Part shown: positions 11,161 to 22,590 of the stretch, piece after piece
Position numbering within the stretch: position 1 is the stretch's first letter
How the letters are laid out: every line of letters begins with the position of its first letter
From: Flectonema sp. DT1601
Taxonomy: Eukaryota > Euglenozoa > Diplonemea > Diplonemida > Diplonemidae
Direction: 5' to 3'
NCBI GenBank assembly: GCA_964019425.1
Contig: OZ025791.1
Coordinates: 720,501-784,500 of the forward strand
Length of the DNA stretch: 64,000 bases
Made by a program: the position numbers and the translations under genes
Notes under the pieces: generated by a model
Seen by the model: the letters and a program-made list of their open reading frames with translations, nothing else
Told to the model about the DNA's origin: nothing
Databases searched by the model: none

Positions 11161-13217
11161 TTTTTAAAACAAAAAAAAAATAAAAAATTATAAAAGATTA
11201 AACAATGTTATCATTGTATTTTTATCGATCGACTATGTCGATTACTTTCTATTTTCCGTCCTGGTCAAGACGCTAAACTGATTGTTTTTTTTTTTTTTTC
11301 CCAAAATTAATAAAAAAGAATATAAAAAAAAAAAAATAAAAAAAAAGAATAAACAATGTTATCATTGTTTTTTTATCGTTCGACTTTGTCGACTAATTTC
11401 TATTTTCCGTTTTTTTTCTTAAAAAATAAATAAAAAGAATTTAAAAAAAAAAAAAAAAAAAAAAGAATAAACAATGTTATCATTGTTTTTTTATCGATCG
11501 ACTATGTCGATTACTTTCTATTTTCCGTCCTGGTCAAGACGCTAAACTGATTGTTTTTTTTTTTTTTTTTTCAAAATTAATAAAAAAGAATATAAAAAAA
11601 AAAAAATAAAAAAAAGATTAAACAATGTTATCATTGTTTTTTTATCGTTCGACTTTGTCGACTAATTTCTATTTTCCGTTTTTTTTTTTCTTAAAAAATA
11701 AATAAAAAGAATTTAAAAAAAAAAAAAAAAAAAAAAGAATAAACAATGTTATCATTGTCTTTTTTATCGATCGACTATGTCGATTACTTTCTATTTTCCG
11801 TCCTGGTCAAGACGCTAAACTGATTGTTTTTTTTTTTTTTTTTTTTCAAAATTAATAAAAAAGAATATAAAAAAAAAAAAAATAAAAAAAAGAATAAACA
11901 ATGTTATCATTGTTTTTTTATCGTTCGACTTTGTCGACTAAATTCTATTTTCCGTTTTTTTCTCTTAAAAAATAAATAAAAAGAATTTAAAAAAAAAAAA
12001 AAAAAAAAGAATAAACAATGTTATCATTGTTTTTTTATCGATCGATTTTGTCGACTAATTTCTATTTTCCGTCCTGGTCAGGACGCTAAACTGATTGTTT
12101 TTTTTTTTTCAAAATTAATAAAAAAAGATTATAAAAAAAAAAAATAAAAAAAAGAATAAACAATGTTATCATTGTTTTTTTATCGTTCGACTTTGTCGAC
12201 TAATTTCTATTTTCCGTTTTTTTCTCTTAAAAAATAAATAAAAAGAATTTAAAAAAAAAAAAAAAAAAAAGAATAAACAATGTTATCATTGTTTTTTTAT
12301 CGATCGACTATGTCGATTACTTTCTATTTTCCGTCCTGGTCAAGACGCTAAACTGATTGTTTTTTTTTTTTTTTCCAAAATTAATAAAAAAGATTATAAA
12401 AAAAAAAATAAAAAAAGAATAAACAATGTTATCATTGTTTTTTTATCGTTCGACTTTGTCGACTAATTTCTATTTTCCGTTTTTTTTCTTAAAAAATAAA
12501 TAAAAAGAATTTAAAAAAAAAAAAAAAAAAAAAAAAGAATAAACAATGTTATCATTGTTTTTTTATCGATCGACTTTGTCGACTAATTTCTATTTTCCGT
12601 CCCGGTCAAGACGCTAAACTGATTGTTTTTTCTAAATAAATAAAAAGAATAAAAAAAAAAAAAAAAAAAAAAAGATTAAACAATGTTATCATTGTTTTTT
12701 TTTATCGATCGACTATGTCGATTACTTTCTATTTTCCGTCCTGGTCAGGACGCTAAACTGATTGTTTTTTCTTTAAAAAATAAATAAAAAGAATAAAAAA
12801 AAAAAAAAAAAAAAAAAAAAGAATAAACAATGTTATCATTGTTTTGTTATCGATTGACTTTGTCGACTAATTTCTATTTTCCGTCCTGGTCAAGACGCTA
12901 AACTGATTGTTTTTTCTTTAAAAAATAAATAAAAAGAATAAAAAAAAAAAACAAAAAAAAAAGAATAAACAATGTTATCATTGTTTTTTTTATCGATCGA
13001 CTATGTCGATCACTTTCTATTTTTCGTCCTGGTCAGGACGCTAAACTGATTGTTTTTTCTTTAAAATTAATAAAAAGAATAAAAAAAAAAAGAAAAAAGG
13101 AATAAACAATGTTATCATTGTTTTTATTTTATCGATCGACTATGTCGATTACTTTCTATTTTCTGTCCTGGTCAAGACGCTAAACTGATTGTTTTTTCTT
13201 TAAAAAATAATAAGAAG

Positions 13218-13252
<35 letters not shown>

Positions 13253-13363
13253 TAAACAATGTTATCATTGTTTTTTTATCGATCGACTATGTCGATCACT
13301 TTCTATTTTTCGTCCTGGTCAAGACGCTAAATTGATTGTTTTTTCTTTAAAAATAATAAAAAG

Positions 13364-13399
<36 letters not shown>

Positions 13400-14196
13400 A
13401 TAAACAATGTTATCATTGTTTTTTTTTTTTTCGATCGACTATGTCGATCACTTTCTATTTTCCGTCCTGGTCAAGACGTTAAACTGATTGTTTTTTTTCA
13501 AAATTAATAAAAAAGAATACAAAAAAAAATAAAAAAAAAAGAATAAACAATGTTATCATTGTTTTTTTTTATCGATCGACTATGTCGATCACTTTCTATT
13601 TTCCGTCCTGGTCAAGACGCTAAACTGATTGTTTTTTTTTTCAAAATTAATAAAAAGAATATAAAAAAAAAATAAAAAAAAAAGAATAAACAATGTTATC
13701 ATTGTTTTTTTTTTTATTGTTCGACTTTGTTGACTAATTTCTATTTTCCGTTTTTTTTTTCTTTTTAAAAAATAAATAAAAAGAATTTAAAAAAAAAAAA
13801 AAAAAAAAAGAATAAACAATGTTATCATTGTTTTTTTTTTTATTGTTCGACTTTGTTGACTAATTTCTATTTTCCGTTTTTTTTTTCTTGTTAAAAAATA
13901 AATAAAAAGAATTTAAAAAAAAAAAAAAAAAAAAAGAATAAACAATGTTATCATTGTTTTTTTTTCATCGATCGACTATGTCGATTACTTTCTATTTTCC
14001 GTCCTGGTCAAGACGCTAAACTGATTGTTTTTTTTTTCAAAATTAATAAAAAAGAATATAAAAAAAAAAACAAAAACAAAAAGAATAAACAATGTTATCA
14101 TTGTTTTTTTATCGATCGACTATGTCGATCACTTTCTATTTTCCGTCCTGGTCAAGACGCTAAACTGATTGTTTTTTCTTTAAAAAATAATTAAAA

Positions 14197-14229
<33 letters not shown>

Positions 14230-14602
14230 TTAATCAATGTTATCATTGTTTTTTTTTTATCGTTCGACTTTGTCGACTAATTTTTATTTTCCGTTTTTTT
14301 TTCTTTAAAATAAATAAAAAGAATTTAAAAAAAAAAAAAAAAAAGAATAAACAATGTTATCATTGTTTTTTTATCGATCGACTATGTCGATCACTTTCTA
14401 TTTTCCGTCCTGGTCAAGACGCTAAACTGATTGTTTTTTCTTTAAAAAATAATTAAAAGGTTAAAAAAAAAAAAAAAAAAAAAAAGGAATAAACAATGTT
14501 ATCATTGTTTTTTTTTTATCGATCGACTATGTCGATTACTTTCTATTTTCCGTCCTGGTCAAGACGCTAAACTGATTGTTTTTTCTTTAAAATAATTAAA
14601 AG

Positions 14603-14636
<34 letters not shown>

Positions 14637-14750
14637 AATAAACAATGTTATCATTTTTTTTTTTTTCTATCGATCGACTATGTCGATTAATTTCTATTTT
14701 CCGTCCTGATCGAGACGCTAAACTGATTGTTTCCTTTTTTTAAATAATAA
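11161..14750 (-). repeat. Satellite A, inverted array (about 26 units)
   Basis: About 26 occurrences of the hairpin core CAATG-TTAT-CATTG in 3.6 kb. In the left part, long units with the CCTGGTCAAGACGCTAAACTG block alternate with short units that lack it and carry TCGTTCGACTTTGTCGAC instead. This is a two-unit higher-order repeat of about 260 bp. The alternation breaks down to mainly long units after about 12,680. Units are separated by A/T homopolymers of variable length. Confidence 0.93.
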
Positions 14751-15166
14751 AAAAAAAAAAAAAAAAAGAGCATCTCCCTGCTATCCTCATATCCCCACAA
14801 TAATATTATACCTTTTCATTTTCTCTTTCCTTTTCTGGTCTTTTTTTTTTCTTTTTTTCCTTTTTCATACAACGTTTTTTATTTATATTTTTTTTTTTTT
14901 TTTTTTTCATGTTTGATTATTTCCTCTTCATATTTTTCTTTTTCTATTCTTTCTTTTTTTTTTTTTTTTTTTTTCTCTGCCTCTCTCTCAATTCTGTTCG
15001 TTTCTTTGAAACGAAAATTCATTTGAATATTATTCCTTGGTCAGCAACCATCATTGTCGCCCTTTGGGCCTGTTAAAAAAAATAAAAAATAAAAAGAAAG
15101 TTTACATCGGGAATAGGGCAGGAGCCAAAAGCTCCCAGTCCGTTGCTTCCCACTTTATCGAAATTC
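14751..15166 (-). repeat. Module D, inverted copy
   Basis: Reverse complement of the D module at 3291, running from GAGCATCTCCCTGCTATCCT to CCACTTTATCGAAATTC. It differs from the 3291 and 25500 copies by several small changes, for example the missing ATATATAT tract. Next to it, on the satellite side, is the GATCGAGACG variant A unit. Confidence 0.85.
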
Positions 15167-15361
15167 AGCATCGGCTCGAACGGCGAACGGCTCTGGCGAA
15201 GCGAGTGAACGAGTCTGATTGCTGAGTATTGTATTCTGTTTTCTTGTTCTTTTTTTAATTTATTTCAAACAGGGCAACAGGGGGAAAGTTTGGTTTGTAT
15301 CCCCTGGGTGTTTAGCGTCACCTGTTGAGGTGTAATGTATTCTGTTTACTTCTATCCCTTT

Positions 15362-15394
<33 letters not shown>

Positions 15395-16450
15395 TTCAAA
15401 CAGGACAGCAGGGGGAAAGTTTGTTTCGTACCCCCCGGGTGCTTAGCGTCACCCTCCATGCGATGCTTGCGCAGGGAGAGCCAAGGGTCGAGAACCCTGG
15501 AGATTACCTTTGTTTCTTTTTGTGACTGGATTGCAGTGGCGCAACCCATCACCCCACCTGTTGGTATCTTTTTATTTTTTTTATTTAAAGAAAAAAGCAG
15601 GCTAAGTCGCCTGAGCTGGCATCGCCAGAATATTTAACTTCACATGGCAATGTCAGCTCGTGAAGGGATCCAGTTGGATCAAAGGTTTTCTCCCCCCCAC
15701 TCTATTTATCGTCATTGGTGCGCACCTTCGAACAGGAAGGCCAACACTGACGGAATTTTTTACTTCTCTTCCCAGGGTTGAACCTTGGGAAAAAAACAAA
15801 CAATAAACACAGTGTAGACAAACACCCGCCGGACATCTGCAGAGCAGCGATCGATGTCGATGTCTTCGTTGTCGAACTTCCTGGCGTTTATGTTTTTGTT
15901 TTTAACAACAACACAACACCAACTAACAGGTTTGTCTCATTGCCCGTTCTTTCTTGTTTCCCTTTGCCGCCGGAAGAACGAAGGTCGACGGAGGTCCGAA
16001 GCATTGCTTGCGATGATGTTCCGGTATGTGTTGCGTCTCTGTTATTTGTTTGTTTCAACTCAATTGGTTCATCTCAGGTTTTAGAAGTCTTCGTCCTGTT
16101 CGTTGGGAAGGGCCTGAATCAAAAGTTCACTGCCCCTATTCCTCTCCCAAATTTCTTATTCATAGTTTACCTTTGATTTTATAACTTCACACAGGGTACT
16201 ATGAACGATGAGAGATCCAGTGGGATCACTCAGGGTCTAGTAGAGACCACCAATGTTGTGCGTTGATAGGCAAGGTGACCAACCTTGACATTCTTTCTTT
16301 TCTCTCCTGTTGTGACAAACACAAAATACACACACAGCTTACAGTGTGTTCTTTGTGTATGTTTTCTTCAGGTGTGAGTAGTTTTTTTGTTCTTGCTCTT
16401 CAGAGAGGGCCTTAGCCAAAAGCTAACAGTCCAAATCTCACCTGGAAATT
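15167..16450 (+). repeat. Diverged C/E-family repeat
   Basis: An old relative of the C unit. GGGTGTTTAGCGTCACC matches C's GGGTGTTTGGCATCACC. AACTTCACATGG...GATCCAGTTGGATCA matches C's AACTTCACATAGG...GATCCAGTGGGATCA. GGGCCTGAATCAAAAGTTCAC matches C's GGGCCTTAGCCAAAAGCTAAC. It holds an internal duplication (AAACAGG..CAGGGGGAAAGTTTG, about 15265 and 15398) and the E segment at 15776-16150. From 16150 to 16450 it switches to modern C sequence. Confidence 0.75.
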
Positions 16451-17484
16451 CAACTCCCCTTGTTTATTCTTTTTTTTTTTTTAATTTAATTCTTTTTATT
16501 TATTTTTAAAAAGAAAAAAAAATGGAAAATAGAAATTAGTCAACAAAGTCGAACGATAAAAAAAACAATGATAACATTGTTTATTCTTTTTTTTTTTTTT
16601 TTTTTTTTATATTCTTTTTTATTAATTTTGAAAAAAAAAACAATCAGTTTAGCGTCTTGACCAGGACGGAAAATAGAAAGTAATCGACATAGTCGATCGA
16701 TAAAAAAAACAATGATAACATTGTTTATTCTTTTTTTTTTTTTTTTTTTAAATTCTTTTTATTTATTTTTTAAAGAAAAAAAACGGAAAATAGAAATTAG
16801 TCGAACGATAAAAAAAAACAATGATAACATTGTTTATTCTTTTTTTTGTATTTTTTTATATTCTTTTTTATTAATTTTGAAAAAAAAAAAAACAATCAGT
16901 TTAGCGTCTTGACCAGGACGGAAAATAGAAAGTAATCGACATAGTCGATCGATAAAAAAAACAATGATAACATTGTTTATTCTTTTTTTTTTTTTTTTTT
17001 TTTTAAATTCTTTTTATTTATTTCTTAAAGAAAAAAAAACGGAAAATAGAAATTAGTCAACAAAGTCGAACGAAAAAAAAACAATGATAACATTGTTTAT
17101 TCTTTTTTTTTTATTTTTTTTTTTTAATATTTTTTTTTATTTTGAAAAAAAAACAATCAGTTTAGCGTCTTGACCAGGACGGAAAATAGAAAGTAATCGA
17201 CATAGTCGATCGATAAAAAAAACAATGATAACATTGTTTATTCTTTTTTTTTTTTTTTTTTTTTTAAATTCTTTTTATTTATTTTTTAAAGAAAAAAAAA
17301 CGGAAAATAGAAATTAGTCAACAAAGTCGAACGAAAAAAAAACAATGATAACATTGTTTATTCTTTTTTTTTTATTTTTTTTTTTTAATATTTTTTTTTA
17401 TTTTGAAAAAAAAACAATCAGTTTAGCGTCTTGACCAGGACGGAAAATAGAAAGTAATCGACATAGTCGATCGATAAAAAAAAC
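16451..17484 (+). repeat. Satellite A, forward array (about 8 units)
   Basis: Alternating long units (CAATCAGTTTAGCGTCTTGA) and short units (ACGGAAAATAGAAATTAGTC), as in the inverted arrays. The last unit is cut at AAAAAAAACAATC and passes straight into minisatellite B. Confidence 0.9.
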
Positions 17485-19172
17485 AATCTCAACAAAGTTT
17501 CAAAAAACAGCCTGCTCTACAAAGTTTTAAAAAACAGCCAGCTTCACACGCAAAGTTTCAAAAAACAGCCTGCTCCACAAAGTTTCGTAAAACAGCCAGC
17601 TCTACACACAAAGTTTCAAAAAACAGCCATCTCAACAAAGTTTTAAAAAACGGCCAGCTCCACACACAAAGTTTCAAAAAACAGCCTGCTCCACATGCAA
17701 AGTTTTAAAAAACAGCCAGCTCAACAAAGTTTTAAAAAACAGCCAGCTTCACACGCAAAGTTTCAAAAAACAGCCTGCTCCACAAAGTTTCAAAAAACAG
17801 CCTGCTCCACAAAGTTTCAAAAACAGCCATCTCAACAAAGTTTCAAAAAACAGCCTGCTCTACAAAGTTTTAAAAAACAGCCTGCTCCACAAAGTTTTAA
17901 AAAACAGCCAGCTCCACACATAAAGTTTCAAAAGACAACCAGCTCAACAAAGTTATAAAAAACAGCCAGCTTCACACACAAAGTTTCAAAAAACAGCCTG
18001 CTCCACAAAGTTTTAAAAAACAGCCAGCTTCACACACAAAGTTTCAAAAAACAGCCTGCTCCACAAAGTTTCAAAAAACAGCCTGCTCCACAAAGTTTCA
18101 AAAACAGCCATCTCAACAAAGTTTCAAAAAACAGCCTGCTCTACAAAGTTTTAAAAAACAGCCAGCTCCACACATAAAGTTTCAAAAGACAACCAGCTCT
18201 ACACACAAAGTTTCAAAAAACAGCCTGCTCCACAAAGTTTCGAAAAACATCCAGCTCCACACACAAAGTTTCAAAAAACAGCCATCTCAACAAAGTTTTA
18301 AAAAACGGCCAGCTCCACACACAAAGTTTCAAAAAACAGCCAGCTCCACACACATTTTTTTAAAAAACAGCCAACTCCACACATAAAGTTTCAAAAAACA
18401 GCCAGATCCACATGCAAAGTTTCAAAAAACAGCCTGCTCCACAAAGTTTCGAAAAACATCCAGCTCCACACACAAAGTTTCAAAAAACAGCCATCTCAAC
18501 AAAGTTTTAAAAAACGGCCAGCTCCACACACAAAGTTTCAAAAAACAGCCAGCTCCACACACATTTTTTTAAAAAACAGCCAACTCCACACATAAAGTTT
18601 CAAAAAACAGCCAGATCCACATGCAAAATTTCAAAAAACAGCCTGCTCCACAAAGTTTCGAAAAACATCCAGCTCCACACACAAAGTTTCAAAAAACAGC
18701 CATCTCAACAAAGTTTTAAAAAACGGCCAGCTCCACACACAAAGTTTCAAAAAACAGCCAGCTCCACACGCATTTTTTTAAAAAACAGCCAACTCCACAC
18801 ATAAAGTTTCAAAAAACAGCCAGATCCACATGCAAAGTTTCAAAAAACAGCCTGCTCCACACACAAAGTTTCAAAAAACAGCCATCTCAACAAAGTTTCA
18901 AAAAACAGCCTGCTCTACAAAGTTTCAAAAAACAGCCTGCTCCACAAAGTTTCGAAAAACAGCCAGCTCCACACACAAAGTTTCAAAAAACAGCCATCTC
19001 AACAAAGTTTCAAAAAACAGCCTGCTCTACAAAGTTTTAAAAAACAGCCAGCTTCACACGCAAAGTTTCAAAAAACAGCCTGCTCCACAAAGTTTCAAAA
19101 AACAGCCATCTCAACAAAGTTTCAAAAAACAGCCTGCTCCACACACTAAGTTTCAAAAAACAGCCTGCTCTA

Positions 19173-19176
<4 letters not shown>
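17485..19176 (+). repeat. Minisatellite B array
   Basis: Same 27/31-bp units as at 369-3290. It includes three near-identical higher-order segments of about 180 bp between 18230 and 18800, each with a CACACACATTTTTTTAAAAA unit. It ends in a T run of about 28 bases. Confidence 0.92.
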
Positions 19177-19206
<30 letters not shown>

Positions 19207-19420
19207 TATGTGCAAGAGATACCAACACGCAAGAGATACCAACGCACATACGAGATACCAGCACTTCCGAGATACCGACACACAAGAGACTAGAGATACC
19301 CCTTCCAGGCTCGCGTTGCTCGCACACAACTTTTTTTCAGGGCGAGGGTTATACTACTACCCCTGGGATATCGCAACTTTTTATTATTATTACTTTTCTG
19401 CAATTTTTATTTATAAATAA
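19177..19420 (+). repeat. GAGATACC short repeats
   Basis: After a long T run, AGATACC words recur at intervals of about 15-17 bp from 19214 to 19300, matching the module at 10862-10965. The rest is AT-rich without a gene. Confidence 0.65.
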
Positions 19421-19700
19421 GTTTTCGAAAAGGTGGGAAGTAACGGGCTGGGAGCTTTTGGCTCCTGCCCCTATTCCTCCCGATGTAAACTTTCTTTTTT
19501 TTTTTTTTTTTTTTTTTTTTAACAGGCCCAAAGGGCGACAATGAAAGATGCTGACCAAGGAATAATATTCAAATGAATTTTCGTTTCAAAGAAACGAACA
19601 GGATTAAGGGAGAGGCAGAAAAAAAAAAAAAAAATAATATGAAGAGGAAATAATCAAACATGAAAAAAAAAAATAAAATAAAAATAAACAAACGTTATAT
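19421..19700 (+). repeat. Module D, diverged forward copy
   Basis: TTTTCGAAAAGGTGGGAAGT, then GGGAGCTTTTGGCTCCTGCC, AACAGGCCCAAAGGGCGACA and the ATTCAAATGAATTTTCGTTTC dyad, as at 3291. It is clearly more diverged than the other three copies and lacks the end next to satellite A. Confidence 0.8.
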
Positions 19701-20330
19701 ATAAGCAATTTCTTTCGCATTTTTTCTTTCGCAATTTTCTATTTATTTATTACTTTTCTGTCCCAACGGGACGACAAATGAAAAATGTCCTCCCTTAGCT
19801 GAAAATGCACACTGCACCCTGTTTTATCAAGTCCTTTGTTTTTGTTTTTCTGAAAGATATCTGTAGTTGTTGTTATATTAATATGCTAGCACGAAAACGA
19901 CGGCTAGGTTTATGATGATTGGATATGTGGCTTAGGATATCTGTTTGTTACATTTGGAAGTATTTTACAACAGGTTTATCGAACCTGTATCTGCAATGTG
20001 TGCGACCCTGGGATGGGAATATAGGAATTTAGTTATATTAATAAGGTTATCGTTCATTATTTCCAATGAAATAGAAATGTGGGAAGAACTATGGGATGGC
20101 GGAACGCAGCCCCCCCCCCAACCCCCCCCAAGGGGGGGGAGCCACTAATAAAGGCCAACCTCCTGAAAAAGAATCAAGAAAAAACAAAAATGCCCTCACC
20201 CAAGGTCGAACTGGACGGTTTACAGCTATTTTGGGTTTTGTAAAGAATGGTTAGTTCTGAAACTATTTGTGTAGGAAAGACCCTTTACCCAAAAAGAAAT
20301 GAAATCAAAGATTGCTTTTTCACAGCTTGG
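19701..20330 (+). other. Non-repetitive interior of the large element, no gene seen
   Basis: Moderately AT-rich DNA. Its one odd feature is at about 20110-20142, where C homopolymers run into a G homopolymer (CCCCCCCAAGGGGGGGG type), a potential foldback or G-quadruplex site. A 67-codon ORF at 19945 ends in this homopolymer; I do not support it as a gene. Confidence 0.5.
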
Positions 20331-20796
20331 CACCTAAAACCCAAAACTCATTAAGAAGGAAAAAATTATTTCAAAAAGAAAATTTTTGCTAACTAAATTG
20401 GCAGCCATACACCTAAATTTCAAAACCATACCACTTACTAACAAAATTTCTTTCTCATCACTTTTTATATTTTAAGAAAATGGTTAACAGGAATTTATGA
20501 AGACTTTTAGATAGATCAACTATGTGTTCCCATCTTTTCTAGGAGATCTGTAGAAAAAAATAAATCTTTCAGAAAATATTATAAAGGAAAGATTTTTTCT
20601 GAAGAATTTTTTTTTAACTACCTACTAAATTGGCAACCATACACTTAAATTTCAAAACCATACTAAAAAAGAATTTTCATCACATTTTATACTTTAAGAG
20701 AATGGTTACCCATCTTTTTTAGACCTGCTCGGGCACAAAAATCCAGCATTTTTCCTTAGGCAAAAATAAATCTTACTTACTTCCTACTGAAGAAAA
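20331..20796 (+). repeat. Old diverged repeats related to 21270-22140
   Basis: CAGCTTGGCACC, ATTTATGAAGACTTTTAGA and TTGGCAGCCATACACCTAAA occur here, some twice (about 20400 and 20630). They match words in the duplicated block at 21290-22140, so the element interior grew by repeated duplication. Confidence 0.55.
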
Positions 20797-21200
20797 TTGG
20801 CAGCTTAAATTTGTTTGCAGGAAAAAAGTAAGCAGCTAAAATTTGCTTGCGGGAAGAAAATAAGCAGCCAAAATTTGCTTGCGGGAAGAAATAAGCAGCT
20901 AAAATTTGCCTGCAAGAAAAAAATAAGCAGCTAAAATTTGCTTGCGGGAAGAACATAAGCAGCTAAAATTGCTTGCGGGAAGAAAATAAGCAGCTAAGAT
21001 TTGCTTGCGGGAAGAAAATAAGCAGCTAAAATTTGCTTGCGGGAAGAAAATAAGCAGCTAAGATTTGCTTGCGGGAAGAAAATAAGCAGCTAAAATTTGC
21101 TTGCGGGAAGAAAATTAGCAGCTAAGATTTGCTTGCGGGAAGAGAATCAGCAGCTAAAATTTGCTTGCAAGAAGAAAATTAGCAGCCAAAATTTGCTCAG
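20797..21200 (+). repeat. 32-bp tandem repeat (about 12 copies)
   Basis: Units of AAATAAGCAGCTAAAATTTG followed by CTTGCGGGAAGA, about 32 bp long, with small variants (AAGATTTG, CCTGCAAG). The CTTGCGGGAAGAAA word also appears singly at about 21625 and 22143, so the array probably expanded from part of the neighbouring repeat. Confidence 0.85.
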
Positions 21201-21269
21201 GGGTGCTACATAAGCATTGGTTGCAGAAAGGTGGCAAAAATGAAAGGAATTATTTATTAAAACCCAAAT

Positions 21270-22140
21270 TGTCTAAACCATAACAAAAAGGCAGCTTGGC
21301 ACCAAAACTCTAAAACCTATTCTCCTCAGGGATTTGTGAAGCCTTTTCGAGATCGATAGGCCAAGGGAAACCATAAAAAAGGTGTAACCATGATTTCTTG
21401 GGGGTGAGTGGCACAAAAAGCAGTAAAAAAAAAAAAAAAAAAATCCCGTGACAAAGGCAAATAACTGCAAAAGCAGCAATTCTCTTTCCGCAAACGCCCC
21501 CCCGTGGGTCATCAGGTCATTTGGTAGTGCCAACCTGCAACAGGTTAACATGCAACACTCTACCTTTCTTCCCGTAATGCGTGACACCATTCAACACTTA
21601 CGTAGCACTTAGCACCAGGCCTGCTTGCGGGAAGAAACAGAAGCCTCATTCCCAGTACGGAAGTAGCTAGGCCTGGCCAGCTTACATAGCACTTCTGAGC
21701 AACCTAATATTATTCCTGTAATGCGTGACACTATTACGTAGCACTTAGCACCAGGCCTGCTAGCAGGAAGAAACAGAAGCCTCATTCCCAGTACGGAAGT
21801 ATCTAGGCCTGGCCAGCTTACAGTGCTGCGTAAGTTTTGACTGGCAAACAACTGCAAAACTTTTTTCTCCACACAGAAATTTGTGAAGACTTTTCAGGGT
21901 CGATAGATCGACAGATAACCATAAAAAAAGATTTACTCATGTTTTTCTGGAGGTGAGTGGCGCAAAAAGTGGTAAAAAAAAAAAAAAAATTCCGTGACAA
22001 AGGCAAATTTCTTTCTGCAAACGCCCGCCGTGGATCACATTTGGTAGCGCCGACTTGCCACAGGTCAATATGCAACGCTACTTTTCTTTCCGTAATGCGT
22101 GGCACCAGTCAACACTTATGTTGCACTTAGAACCAGACCT
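21270..22140 (+). repeat. Tandem duplicated block (about 550 bp period)
   Basis: The segment at about 21290-21640 recurs in diverged form at about 21840-22140: TTTGTGAAG..TTTTC, GATCGATAG, GGTGAGTGGC..CAAAAA, CCGTGACAAAGGCAAAT, GCAAACGCCC, TTTGGTAG, CGTAATGCGTG. A shorter duplication, GTAATGCGTGACAC to GGCCTGGCCAGCTTACA, lies between (21570-21825). Long - strand ORFs here follow the duplication and have no domain. Confidence 0.75.
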
Positions 22141-22249
22141 TCTTGCGGGAATGCAAAGAAGAATTAGTGTGTAATTAGGTGAGGCCTGGCCTGGGTACCT
22201 GGCCCAGGACTTGGTGGATTTCCTCAGAACCCAAAATATCCCCAATGCT

Positions 22250-22590
22250 GACAATTATATAGGAGATACCAAGACACTTAAGATACCAGCAAGGACAGTG
22301 AGAGGTAGAATGAACTCTCCTCCTTGTGTCCGATCCTGATTATTTTTTGATGAATTGGTAGTGTTACCTCATTTTGCTACTCTCGTATCTGTGTTGTGTT
22401 AACTCATGTAAGTGATCTTAACTCCTGTTAAATAAAAAAAAAAAAAAATTTCAAAAAAAAAGAAATTAAAAAAGAAGAATTTTCAAATGAAGTTATATCA
22501 ACCCCTGCCACCCATTATGATCAATTCCGCTTGTTTTTTTTTTTTTTTTTTTTCTTCTTTCTTTTCTTCAAATATAAAAAAAAATTAAAA
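22250..22590 (+). repeat. GAGATACC module and pre-satellite spacer, second copy
   Basis: Same order of words as 10861-11160: AGATACC repeats, GTGATCTTAACTCCTGTT, CCCATTATGATCAATTCCGC, then the inverted A array. It is more diverged in its first half. Confidence 0.7.

Noticed and set aside
15325-16176. ORFs of 66-132 codons with Phe runs
   Set aside because: They lie in diverged C/E repeat with T tracts; no conserved protein pattern.
21273-22105. Three - strand ORFs of 87-105 codons
   Set aside because: They follow a tandem DNA duplication; the copies do not keep the same frame and contain poly-Phe.
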